The notes under the pieces: model-generated
Told to the model about the DNA's origin: nothing
Database searches by the model: none
Seen by the model: only the letters and a program-made list of their open reading frames with translations
Source: Echinococcus granulosus
Lineage: Eukaryota; Platyhelminthes; Cestoda; Cyclophyllidea; Taeniidae
DNA length: 64,000 nucleotides
Reading direction: 5' to 3'
Assembly: GCF_000524195.1 (NCBI RefSeq)
Contig: NW_020170429.1
Location: 341,656 to 405,655, forward strand
In this document: positions 39,635 through 50,200 of the stretch, piece after piece
Position numbering within the stretch: position 1 is the first letter of the stretch
Layout: each line of letters starts with the position of its first letter
Position numbers and translations under genes: made by a program

Positions 39635-41516
39635 AAAAAGAGGGAAATGAGTTAGGCGAAAATAAGACCGTATCGCAGTAAATTAAACACAGATTCCTCT
39701 TTTAAAATAGCTCCTGACAGCAACACCTGACCCTATTATGTGAAACAAGCAAGTAAGTGCTAATAAATCAACTGAGGCAATTCACGAATAGGCTATAAGA
39801 CACAAGGTGCCTAAAAACCAACGCTGAATAGACCAAGATACCGATTTGCATTGAAGCCGATTCCAAGCTTCGAAAAGCAACTAAGCCGCCTGAAGCCACG
39901 CCATTGAGTAATGTGACTTAAATCCGATTGGCCAATGCTAGAGCAAGCAATAGCGGGTAATTTAAATACGAGGTCACAAATAGAAAGATAATGAATCACA
40001 CATGAGTGGCGGTACCCCAAAAGAGGGAATAAACGCCTAACTAAAAGCTGTATGACCGACAAAAACCATGCAGGGTTAAAACGCGTCGGAGACGTCTAGC
40101 AATGAACGCGGCAAAACAGTGCACAGAATAGAGGAGCCAAACCACGCGCCTCTTTGACAGCGCAATGTGCGGTTTAAACCTTTGTGTACAAATCTGAAGT
40201 ATTATTGGTTGAATTCAAATGCATTTGACCAGACAAACAACACCAGTCAGAAAAAGAATTTATTTTAATGTTTAATAAAAGCCTCCATTTAAACAAACTA
40301 AAAATGGCATAGATTTTGTTATTTTTATGCTACACAGCGTCATGTCTGTAATATAGGGAAAAGTTAACAATTATGTAGGACGATCCCCATTTAGCTCCTC
40401 TTTTCTAGTCTACATACCTGTGGTACAAAGAAACACATTAAACTGGTACATATCTGCTGGTTAGCAGAATTGGGGATTGATGCAGGTCTGGAAAGTCCGA
40501 ATTGCTGAACCCGCCTCTGATTCGGGGATGCCGACCAATCCCCAATCATGGGCTTTAAGTCGACGGCCCGCTTCTTCTCTAGATGGTAAATTTAAGCATC
40601 ATGAGCATCGCAAGTTTATTTTCAAAGCCCTTCTTGCAAAGGCATTGGGCAAAATAATCCTTCGGTAGTTGTTAAATTAAAATGGTGTAATAAGCAAGTA
40701 ATAGGTAGTGCCACAAGTATTCTTGAAGTTGTGGTGAGCCATATTAATGCATGCAAGGCCTTATTTTTAACGGAGAGAAATGATGAGAGACCAATGGGGT
40801 AGTAGATTGGTTGCGTTTCCGAGCCAACTTGAACGCTTAAAAGATTTTGTTATTCCCTTGTTAAGCAAATTATCAAGTTGCCTTACTCGCGCATGCTTAA
40901 TACTTCTCACAGGCAGCTACTTATCACAAAATCTGTTATATTTACCCTTTTTTAATCGTTCGCCCAGCTAAGACTAATCATGAGGACCATTTTGAAGATG
41001 GAGTTTGGATCCATGTTTTTCTGGGCTCAGACACCTTATTATAGCTTATAGGTGTATGCGGTTTTTTAAGTATTTTTTAAGGGTTGTCTTGATAATTAGT
41101 TGGTTAGGTCTTCTTATTGTCACAAGAATTCTAAACACCATCCTTCACTGAGCATATTTTGCCTCAATAATATTTCTGCGTATGCAAGTTTGATTGCAAT
41201 AAATTCTGCGTTCTTTTTAACACTTATAATGGAAATGCATTTAGGACAGTTGGAGAAATACCGACCTTTTTCAAATTTTTGCTAGTTAAATGATGCTGAT
41301 TACTCATACAATGTTTAAGGTCGCTTTCCCGGCTGGCTTGCCACTTGCTGTGCCTTGCCTTGCTTTGCTTGTCCTTGGTGAGGTCCCTCCTACATCGACT
41401 TGTCATTTGTCGTTATCGTGGATAAAACGCTGAAGTTGTTCAATTATATCGTCGCTAAATGTGTTAACTTTAGTTAACAAAAGAAACACAGTTACACTAA
41501 TTTTATTCTTATTTTG
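39635..41516. other. Intergenic region between divergent genes
   Basis: About 1.9 kb separates the EP400-like gene (minus) from HPRT copy 1 (plus), so the region should contain promoters for both. I see no convincing TATA box. An 11-bp inverted repeat (ATTGGGGATTG at 40469-40479, its complement at 40536-40546) lies near the middle. Short open frames here have no support. Confidence 0.5.
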
Positions 41517-41519
41517 TAG
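41500..41519 (+). other. Splice acceptor upstream of HPRT copy 1
   Basis: A pyrimidine-rich stretch ends in TTTTGTAG at 41519, 42 nt before the ATG at 41562. With no upstream coding exon needed (the protein aligns from its start with known HPRTs), this is either a 5' UTR intron acceptor or a trans-splice acceptor. Confidence 0.45.
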
Positions 41520-41561
41520 TTGCATATCTTTCCCACGGCTACCAAAATTGAATCCCAACCG

Positions 41562-42562
41562 ATGAATAAGCCTACCTCTGTGGTAGTGATTCCTGACAAC
41601 TATCAAGCCTATGAGATTTCACACTTTTGCGTTTCCCCCAAATATCGTGATTACCTGGAAAGACTTATGATTCCAAATGGCCTGATTAAGGATCGAATTG
41701 AGAAGGTTGCTTCGGAGATTGTTGAGCACTATGAGAAGCAAAAGGTCCAGCACATCATTGCAATCTGTGTCCTGAAGGGTGGTTTTAAATTCTGCGTTGA
41801 TCTTATTGATGCCATGGAGCGGACAATTCGTGCTCGCGGCACTCTCATCCCCATTTCAACCGATTTCGTACGAATTCGTAGTTATTTGGTAGTTGATTGG
41901 GTTTCCTGTCATCTTGATTACTAGAATACTTCTTCTACCGATTCCATTACCTTGACTGGTGTTGATGACCCTTCAATTTACAAGGGCAAAGTCAGTTCAT
42001 TTGCAACTTTTCAGACCATTCTCTCTAGGATATTTTGATTGTGGAAGATATTGTTGACTCTGGAAAAACTATGTGCAGACTCAACAAGTACTTGAGTACT
42101 CTTCATGCCAAATCAGTCACTGATGTCTGGTAACTTCCTAGTTGCAATTTTTCTTCTGCAATTCCATCGAGTTTACTTTTACATGTTTTTATGTTCTTTA
42201 GTCTCCTGGTTAAGAGAACCCCCCGTAGTTCTGGATACCGACCTTGCTGTAAGTGTAATGCTCATCCATTTTTTTCTGCGTTTAAAAGTCTGCTATAGTC
42301 AAATAATCCTGTTTTAGTTGCCGGTTTTGAAATCCCAGACGATTTTGTTGTTGGCTACGCTCTGGATTATAACGAATATTTTAGAGACCTCCATGTAAGC
42401 TATTTTCCCGCTACCTGGTGCATTCATTTTAGCTACCTCATATAACAAGTTTACCCCTTCCTTTAGCACATATGCGTTCTCAACAAAGTTGGATTAGAAT
42501 ATTTTGCAGTGTCCGAAGGGGCTGTTAATCATGCAGCAGAGGAATCCAAGCCTTCTACATGA
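41562..42562 (+). CDS. Hypoxanthine-guanine phosphoribosyltransferase, copy 1
   Basis: HGPRT makes IMP or GMP from hypoxanthine or guanine and PRPP in the cytosol, the main purine salvage step. Exons: 41562-41888, 41925-41990, 42029-42129, 42202-42248, 42318-42394, 42467-42562, totalling 714 nt and 237 aa. Introns are 36, 38, 72, 69 and 72 nt, all GT-AG and phase-consistent. Visible motifs: CVLKGGFKF (69-77; the Lys-Gly of the cis-peptide loop), RIRSY before the flexible loop (105-108), PRPP loop [10 protein letters not shown] (136-145), LLVKRT (166-171, purine-contact Lys), and [13 protein letters not shown] (193-205, including the Asp that aligns with human Asp193). All catalytic positions I can check are kept. 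The C-terminus is about 16 residues longer than the human enzyme, similar to schistosome HGPRT by recall. The start fits human HPRT in length and in the VVI motif. Confidence 0.93.
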
Positions 42563-42643
42563 CTACTACACCCGCCTCTTTTTCCTTACTTTTATTGGAA
42601 GTGGCACTCTGACGTCCTAAGTATAACGTGAATTTGTGTTTTT

Positions 42644-42649
42644 AATAAA
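42644..42649 (+). terminator. Poly(A) signal of HPRT copy 1
   Basis: Canonical AATAAA 82 nt after the stop codon at 42560-42562, followed by a T/A-rich stretch. Confidence 0.7.
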
Positions 42650-45588
42650 TTGATGCAATTATCTGCTTATTTTCGGTGGTATCCTTAAAATCACAATTTT
42701 CCTTCGACATTCGAGAACTATATCAGGCCCGCTGGAGTTGTTTCCTTCCTGTTGGGAACGATTTTTATGTATTAATTTAGGTTGCAATTTGTGAGATTTT
42801 TAGTGTGATATTCTATTCCATTCACTACCATGGAATGTTTTCAAAGGCTTTCTGGACAATTTTCCACCGGGCAGTTAGCTGATAGCGTTTGACAAATTGA
42901 AAAAAGTGCATCGTAAAGGGTAATGGGTTTTTCGACTGCTAATGGTAGTGGTGATTTGTCCATGGAATTTTTTGGCCACTTTTTGCCAATCTGTTTTGTC
43001 AAGCTGAGGAATCTTGAGACGCAGCTGAAGTCCTTGGATCTTACTGGGTAGTATCAGCCTGGGATGATTTCACAATGCGTGGCCTCCTTTTTTCTCGGTT
43101 GCCAGTTCGCGTAGCCTACAGTCAGGAAAGTGCTAGATCAACGGGCAGTGAACCTCCATCGAGTAGTTTCTGAATAAGGGATAAGTTGTCCATGCATCCC
43201 GCTTGACAGTACTCTAGCGACTGCGGGCACTTTCGTTATTCGCCTGATCATGAAAATAATCACTTTTTAAGAATTGTTAAACGTCACTACTTTAAGACGA
43301 TGCATGGGGTTTTCAGAAGTCCATTTGTTAGGCACTTCCATAACACTGACGTCTTTTAGGAGTTCTAGTTTGAGCTTTCAATGTTAGATTCAGATGCGGC
43401 CAGGTAGTTGACCAACCTCGAGGTTAACATCCTCCTCTGTGCAAAAATTACTCTTCTTCTCTCAGGTAAGGTTATCTAGTGTGTGTTCGTATTATTTATC
43501 AGGAAAGTGGGTAGTTGTGGAAAGTTCACGAGTATACAGAGATGCCTTTATTTAACATACGGTTGATATTCACTCTGGCACTAATTCCTTACCTCCGATG
43601 GCTCAGTGACTGACCTCTAAAAGTTATTGCTAAATCGCTCTGACTGAAGACTGAAAACTGAGAAGAATCTTTACGACCCCAGAAAAAGGTATTGTTTCAA
43701 GTTTTTAGAAGTTTCTGATTTGGGAATTTGAAGTCCCTCTTTTTGAGCCTTATTCTTAACATTCTAAAAGCGGTCGGAATCTACACTCTCGTTACTTCTC
43801 TCCTGATTAGCCAAACCTCTTGGGGATGCGCTTTATACTTCCGCGAGGTCATTTGAGAAGTCATTAAACGGCGAGAGTCGGAAATCTTGGTGACCTGGTG
43901 GAACGCGCCCCGTACTCCAAATGAGACACTACAGATCTTTACCCTGGAGGGTCAGACGTCCTTAAGGCTTCTGGTTGAAATTTCACTAGCTGGCAGCGAG
44001 CACCTCCATGTTCGTAATCACACGTACCCCTGAACGGCAATGCCCGTTGCGCCAAAGAGCAGGGGTACCAGGCCCGTGGGTATTCGACTCACGAAAAGCC
44101 GGTTCGACTAAAGACAAAGCCGAAATTGCTAAAGGAAACAAGCCATCCTCGTTTTCATGGGATACTTGATTTAAAGGAGTACATAATGAAAGCGATGAGC
44201 CTCGAATCCGGAATGGGAAAAATGGCGAGGTTTTTAAGACTTCAACATGAAGTAGACAGCGAAGTTGTCATTTAATAGCTAATTACTTAATAATTCAGCG
44301 TAAAGGAAACTTAAAGACTCATAAAAAGGAAAAGGCGCTGTTTTTCCAACATAAGTGCGAACCTTGAGCAGGGGTTTTGGCTACAGAAGATGCTGTGGTT
44401 CGATGATTTCGGGGCTGAAGCAAAAAAAAAGATAGGATTAAAGTGTTGGATTAGGGTTTAATAAATTTTTGCCAAAATGTCGGCTTCCCGGCATTCACTT
44501 AATTGCGGCCATTTCGTCTCCCTTGTAAAATCTGTAAGAGTTGTTGTCTTAGTCAGCAACCAGGGATGGTTGGAGAGAGGGAGTTTGTAACCCCTATAAG
44601 TTACACCACAGCCTTTGTGGCTAGCTACTTGGGAGCACTCTGTGTCGTCCAGGTACCTCCATTTGCACAGACTCTACCTAACACATCAAGGTCATTAAGG
44701 TTATTAATAGGGGAATCATTGTGAGTCAATCCTCTGCATTTGATTCAAGAGAAAGACGCCGGCTTGTGATATCCCAAGTGAATGACGTAGTGCTTGACCT
44801 GTCTCCGATGGCTTCACAAGGTGTATGACGCTTGAAGGGGCTATGTACTGGGCCTCGAACCACTAGCGTGAAGACTAAATCATATGTAACATTAAGTGAC
44901 GAAAATTGGGAACAAATCCCCCTTCGTCACAGTTGAGTGGCTCAAAAGGTTTTATACCGATTGTTACTGATAGGTTCCTTGTGGACAGGGAGAAAACACC
45001 ACTTATTAGAATCCGTCGCCATCGAGAGACCACTTTGCAACCAAGGGCAACTCCGTAATATCCAACTTATTCAGCAGTCTTAACAAATATTCATTAAATC
45101 ATTCCTTTAGCAATTTTCTGAGTGGGTTAAAAATACACGATTCGGGTGGAATTGCTTTTAATTTTATTGTTTTTTACCATGTTTACTACCAGTGTCACAT
45201 ATAAGTGACATTTGTTCTTACTCAGCTTAGGCCATCGGTAACAATAAATCGTACCGCAAACAGGCTATTTGGATGTAAAACAATGAAGGCGGTGAGTCTT
45301 GTCCAGGGTGTGAACATCCTCACTGTAGTGAATTACTAAACCTCTAGACTGTGATGCTTGATGTTCTTCCGAGACACTTCAACAGGGCATTTATCAAGAA
45401 TCCTCTGGCCAGTTACGTGTCAAAAAGCCAAAGTGGCGCAACTTGAAGGTGAATAGGCCCCCAATTTTACGCTACCAACGCAAATTTGAACAAGAATGGT
45501 ATCTATTTAATAGAAGTTGCGTTAAACAAACCCAAATCAGTTATAGAGCTTTTAAGTTAAACTTGGAATTTTAATTTTACATGAACCG

Positions 45589-45897
45589 CTAGCTGCTACA
45601 TTTATCACGATAGCACCTGGAAGGCTCAAATATACTAAGGCTAGTCACCATGTCTGGGGTGTTCTGGAACCACGCTTCGTCATGGATTTCGTGGCCTCCC
45701 GAGTCCGATGACCTTCTGAACTTGCAAATGTTAGCAAATGATTCTGTTGCCTGTACCGTTGGCACACAAAAAATCGTCTCTTGCTCCATTTCTTCGCCGG
45801 TTTGTTCGTGAGTTAGTCGGCATTCATAATAAGTTAGTTTTCGTTTACTGATTGAATGCTCATAGACCTGAACGAATACCAAATTAAAAGTCTCCAC
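45589..45897 (-). other. Protein-like open frame, unrecognised
   Basis: A 102-codon frame with a mixed, non-repetitive composition (for example YYECRLTHEQTGEEMEQE and SDSGGHEIHDEAWFQNTPD). A plausible acceptor TATTCGTTCAG occurs near its start on the minus strand. It resembles no family I know. It could be an exon of a minor gene, a transposon remnant or chance. There is no second exon or poly(A) signal to support a gene. Confidence 0.2.
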
Positions 45898-46090
45898 ATT
45901 TTTGAATGATCTGAAGTATTTACTTGTTCGTAAAATCCACCTTAAGAGCTCACGTATGGCCTACCACATTGCCCCTAAGACTTTGCACAAGAAAAGTAGG
46001 TCAGTTTATGTGACCGGTGTCAACGTTATTACCATCCATCCAAGCGTGGAAAAAAAGAAAAAGACTCCTTAATACACTGTAATAGATTGT

Positions 46091-46285
46091 TTGGTTGTTC
46101 AGCTCTTCATTTTGATCACGCGGGCACTTTGGGCATCGCCATTGTACCTCCACTGGGCGCTATGGCCTTCGGGCCATGCCAGTAGCCACCAGCCCTTCTC
46201 TACCCTGGCAATACATATTCTGCCCAAGTACCATGCCTCCTCTCGTCTTCAGAGCAGCATTGGGACAATACAATCTACCGAACAT
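46091..46285 (+). repeat. Dispersed repeat, copy A
   Basis: Contains GTACCTCCACTGGGCGCTATGG, then GGGCCATGCCAGTAGC, then ACATATTCTGCCC, GCCTCCTCTCGTCTTCAGAG. The same ordered blocks recur at 48262-48475 and partly at 54066-54200, 57195-57250 and, inverted, 46945-47020. No terminal repeats or coding capacity seen. Possibly a short non-autonomous element. Confidence 0.6.
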
Positions 46286-46944
46286 ACAAGGTAGGTGGTC
46301 GTCTTTGTGAAAATTAAAGGAATTCATTAAAATAAGGCTTAACCCACGACTCGAGCATTGAACACGTGGTACACATCCTCATATTCTCAAATAGCTATCC
46401 TTTAAGAAACCTCATAACATCTTTTTAGTCCGAAAAAGTACTATACATTTCTTAAACTTAATACCGAAAAGAATGGGTAATGCTCTTCATGGCCATAGCG
46501 GCGGACTAGCGGTCCACTTTTGTATATCCACCAACTTTGACGAAATTTGCTACAAATCCGGCCCATTATTGTACAGTTCAGCAAATCCATATATGTTTAC
46601 ATGAAGAACTCCCTCCCTTTCCTACGAAACATGGAAGGTAGGGTTGTGACGCACAATCGACGATTGCCTTTAACACTACCTCAAGGTAAGCTCATTACTC
46701 TTAAACTGGTTCTATTAAGCAATGATTAAAAGAAAAGTAAAGTTACATTGGTGCCAGGTATGAAAACATGTTGAATCTCCTTAAGATGAAGGTGAATTTC
46801 TCTAATTCCACTTGTGGGGTAAAAGAATTTGGGTAACCATTAAAAGCGCTACAAAGTCTAAGATAACGTAGCTACAAATATTGTATTACTCTTCGAAGAT
46901 TGGTTGCAAAACTAGATACAGAGTCTTTCCTAAAGTCAAAAGAG

Positions 46945-47020
46945 ACCATACCGCCCAGAGGAGGTACAAAGGCGGAGCCCAGATTGCCCGCGTAACTAAA
47001 ACGAAGAGTCGAACAAACAA
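46945..47020 (-). repeat. Dispersed repeat, inverted part-copy D
   Basis: Read on the minus strand: CGCGGGCAATCTGGGC, then TTGTACCTCCTCTGGGCGG. This matches copy A (CGCGGGCACTTTGGGC, then TTGTACCTCCACTGGGCGC) with few changes. Only the 5' part of the element is present. It sits about 0.7 kb from copy A in opposite orientation. Confidence 0.55.
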
Positions 47021-48261
47021 TAAAATGATTACATTAGTACCCATGATGTCGTACTCTACTATAACTTTGCAGTTGTTTAAAATTACCACAACAATGTGGA
47101 ATCTATCAACAGACTCAAATAGCTTACGTGCATTCTCTCATCTCATTGCACTGGCTCATTGTAACTCGCAGAAACCTGCCATATTTATGAGTTGGTTCAT
47201 CTATGTTTATCACAAAGCAAAGATGAATTTGCACTAGTTTACTCACTTGTCCACCTGCCCATCTCCCCACTTGTCCGCCCACAGCATGTCTGCTGAACCT
47301 AATGGCTGCGAGTCAAGCTTGTCTGCTTTTCGAACTGCATTCCACTCGGTCCCAAAGCTACAGAATCTGCCTTCCTTTAAAACGTGTACAAAGTGTTGTA
47401 AGGCAGGAGAAGGTAGAATGTGCAGTAAGCGGTAGCAGAAGGCACTGATCAGAATCCGTCGATGTAGACAATTCGAAGACTTCTCGTATTGTCTAACAAG
47501 ATCATTTACTGTTACGAATAATAAAATAATAAGTCGAGACTGACGTGTCAGGGTCGGTCTTGATTAGCACGACATCAAAAAGTGGTCGTACATTAAAATA
47601 GAGGAAAATGGGAGTATTTTGCTAAATTATTTTAGACCATAATTAAGCGAATTACTCCGTAGATAAATTTAAAGAGGGATTTTCATTCGTGCGATGGTGC
47701 TGATTCCAACGAATCCACGATTTCCTTCTCTTTGCAGACCATCCTATAGACATTCACTGGCTTGTTGCCGCACTTCAACAAGCATGATTAGCGTCAACTG
47801 TTCTTTGAAAAAACATCTGCCAAAGATCAAAAATAGCTTAATACACCGAAAAACATAACTTTGTGCGAATTGTAGGTAGCACCAAGTTTATTTTGTGACC
47901 TTGTTCTATTTAGTTATTGTTGCTTTGAACGCCATTCAGTCTAGTCTAGTGCAAGATTGTGATTAAGGAATCAGAAAATGTTCCGCTGCAATCAACTCCT
48001 TTTATAAATATATTTTCGGAGTTCATCTTAAAATTAGCATAAAGATGGCCGGGAAAGGGCTGAGGAGTTAGTGGCACTTAAGAATAGGTGCATAAGAAAA
48101 AAGAACTGAATAAATCGAGCAAAGAACTGACTAGTAGTGATAATGACGCAGCTTTTGCCTGACAGGCTGCATAACAAACTACAAATCCCAATGATAGTGA
48201 CTTCATTGAGCTGAGGAGCCTGTCAGCGAATCACAGGGCTGTAGATGTAATACGATAGTGG

Positions 48262-48475
48262 TTTATCCCTCGGTTCTAGTGAGGCACCACTTTTGTACTT
48301 TGAATTAGCCCCCTTGTACCCCGCTGGGTGGGCTGGCCTTTTGGGCCATGCCAATAGCTCAGACACCTTCTCCGTGCTAAATATATATATTCTGCACGAG
48401 TATTGTGTCTTCTTTCGTCTTCAGGGAGTCTCGGGACGCTACATAGATTTACCGTCAGTAGCCGTGGGGTTGATA
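48262..48475 (+). repeat. Dispersed repeat, copy B
   Basis: Ordered blocks: CCTTGTACCCCGCTGGGTGGG, TTGGGCCATGCCAATAGCTC, TATATATATTCTGCACGAG, TTCTTTCGTCTTCAGGGAG. Same order as copy A, about 500 nt upstream of HPRT copy 2. Confidence 0.6.
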
Positions 48476-48947
48476 AAACCACGGAGGCAGACTTTCGCGC
48501 TCTTCTAAAGACAAAACATATAGTCAAGCAGCTACTTTACATCCATTCTTATTTTTGAGAAAAAAGCACACTACTCTCCAAACACAAGGAAAAATAGCAG
48601 AAACAGCCATACCCCAAACTTGTTGGGTCCGATGGATTCCTGTCAATTTTACCAATATGGCACCACCTTTTTGCCCTTAGAAGTCAAATTTCAATCTCTA
48701 ACATATTGTGATGGCAGTGGTAAGGCAGCTTGCCAGTTATATTGCCGATGAAATGAATTTCCAATCTTATTTATAAAACGTGGTTACATTGCAGGTAATT
48801 AAACCCTAAACAACTGATATATCTGTTAGCAGAGCTAAATAAATCACATTTTTGTACAAATTAAGTTATATTATGTGGTGGTAAGGGACCTGTAGTTGCA
48901 AAATAATGGTTTGTTTTTGTTTATATAAGTCAGCAGAATCAGTCGCT

Positions 48948-48961
48948 CACTAGTTTTGTAG
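48948..48961 (+). other. Splice acceptor immediately upstream of HPRT copy 2
   Basis: CACTAGTTTTGTAG ends at 48961, and the ATG follows after only 9 nt. A 5' UTR this short fits spliced-leader addition, since the leader would supply the rest of the 5' end. A cis-spliced 5' UTR exon is the alternative. Confidence 0.5.
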
Positions 48962-48970
48962 GTCGATACG

Positions 48971-50200
48971 ATGATTCCTCCAAGCGTGGTGCCAGGATCG
49001 GATATTCGAGATTCGGAACCTGTGAACGTGAGATAATTTTTCATTGATTGCCCTAAAAGTTGGCCAACGGTTTTAGTGGATTTCCAACGACTGCATTTTG
49101 CATTCCTGAGCGCTATGTCCCATATTTGGACAAGGTTCTTGTGTCGAACGGAATGATTAAAGATAGGTTTGTTAAGTGCTGTAATAAATATTTTTAGACT
49201 TCAGCGATTGGCTGCACATATTGTTGAGTCTTATGAGCACCTTGGAATAACCAATCTATCCATAATGTGTGTTCTGAAAGGTGGATTCAAATTTTTTTCC
49301 GACTTGATCGACGAATTGCAAAGAATAATTTGGTCGAGAAGTGCTCAGTTGTGTATAGCTGTTGAGTTTATTCGTGTTAAGAGTTACACAGTACTTGAAT
49401 TTTTAATAACGTCTCATCATCTAGGATACCGTTTCTGGCACTGTAGGTATCAGGTCTATTGATAATGCTATGCCAATCAAAGACAAGGTATTTGTTTGAC
49501 GTATGTTTCCTTGTTTACATTTCTGCTAGAATATTCTTATTGTTGATGATATTTGTGATACGGGGAAAACTATGGTTAAACTGTCTGATTATTTAACTGA
49601 GGCGGGCGCCAAATCTGTTATGACTTGCTGGTGAGCGGTCACATTTCACGTTTTTAGTACGATATTCATTGTCTTGGCAGTCCTTCCTAACTTTTAGTTT
49701 CGCTTTCAGTTTATTATTAAAACACACCAAACTCAATATTGGATATCGACCTGACTGTATGTTTAATAATATTTTATAGTGTTTCATCTGCTGCAATGTT
49801 TAACTCGTCAGGTTGTATTTATTTCTCTTTAATCAGTTTAGTAACTACGAATTTATGTGCACTGTAAATGCCTTTTTCTAGTTGGCCTTTGACAGTCAAC
49901 TACGAATTTTTGCTACCATCTGTATTCTTATTTAGTTCTGGGTTTTGAAATCCCTGACCAGTTTATTGTGGGCTATGCGATCGACTACAACGAATGTTTC
50001 CGGGATTTATCAGTGAGTGTTATTTTGTATCAAAAAATTTTTGGTCATATAAAATGCAGTGTTTGGTAAATACCCATGATGAGTTTTAGAAATTCAAACG
50101 TATAAGCAATCGGGAAAGTAGACTAGCGTATCCTCATATCCTATTGATGTTTTGCTAGATCTTGGACCACGTGTATGTTTATTTTACGTTACAAGCGTAA
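48971..50200 (+). CDS. Hypoxanthine-guanine phosphoribosyltransferase, copy 2
   Basis: A paralogue of the gene at 41562, with the same cytosolic purine-salvage role expected. Exons: 48971-49027, 49060-49166, 49198-49390, 49425-49487, 49530-49630, 49710-49756, 49936-50012, 50159-50200, totalling 687 nt and 228 aa. Introns are 32, 31, 34, 42, 79, 179 and 146 nt. Every junction is GT-AG and keeps frame. Motifs: [24 protein letters not shown] (79-88), VKSY before the mobile loop (115-118), PRPP loop [10 protein letters not shown] (145-154), LLLKHT (175-180), [13 protein letters not shown] (202-214). The first acidic residue of the PRPP loop is Asp where copy 1 has Glu, and the RT-P after the purine-contact Lys is changed to HTK. 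The last exon ([13 protein letters not shown]) keeps the HV-V strand but is shorter than copy 1. It is the least certain part, and exon 8 could be wrong. The five 3' intron positions match copy 1. Confidence 0.85.

Larger units (their letters stand above)
42650..48945. other. Intergenic region between the HPRT copies
   Basis: About 6.3 kb without a supported gene. It contains three copies or part-copies of a dispersed repeat (46091-46285, 46945-47020 inverted, 48262-48475) and one protein-like minus-strand open frame (45589-45897). I looked for remnants of a third HPRT copy (KGG loop, PRPP loop) and saw none. Confidence 0.5.

Noticed and set aside
41889..41924. Read-through of the first intron of HPRT copy 1 as coding
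   Set aside because: The 36-nt segment ends in an in-frame TAG that doubles as the acceptor, and the spliced product matches HPRT across the junction.
42650..48950. Remnant of a third HPRT copy
   Set aside because: No KGG loop, PRPP loop or DYNE motif could be found in any frame by eye.
49028..49076. Alternative 49-nt first intron of HPRT copy 2, ending at TTTTAG
   Set aside because: It shifts the frame into a stop. The acceptor CCCTAAAAG at 49059 gives a 32-nt intron and keeps the HPRT frame.
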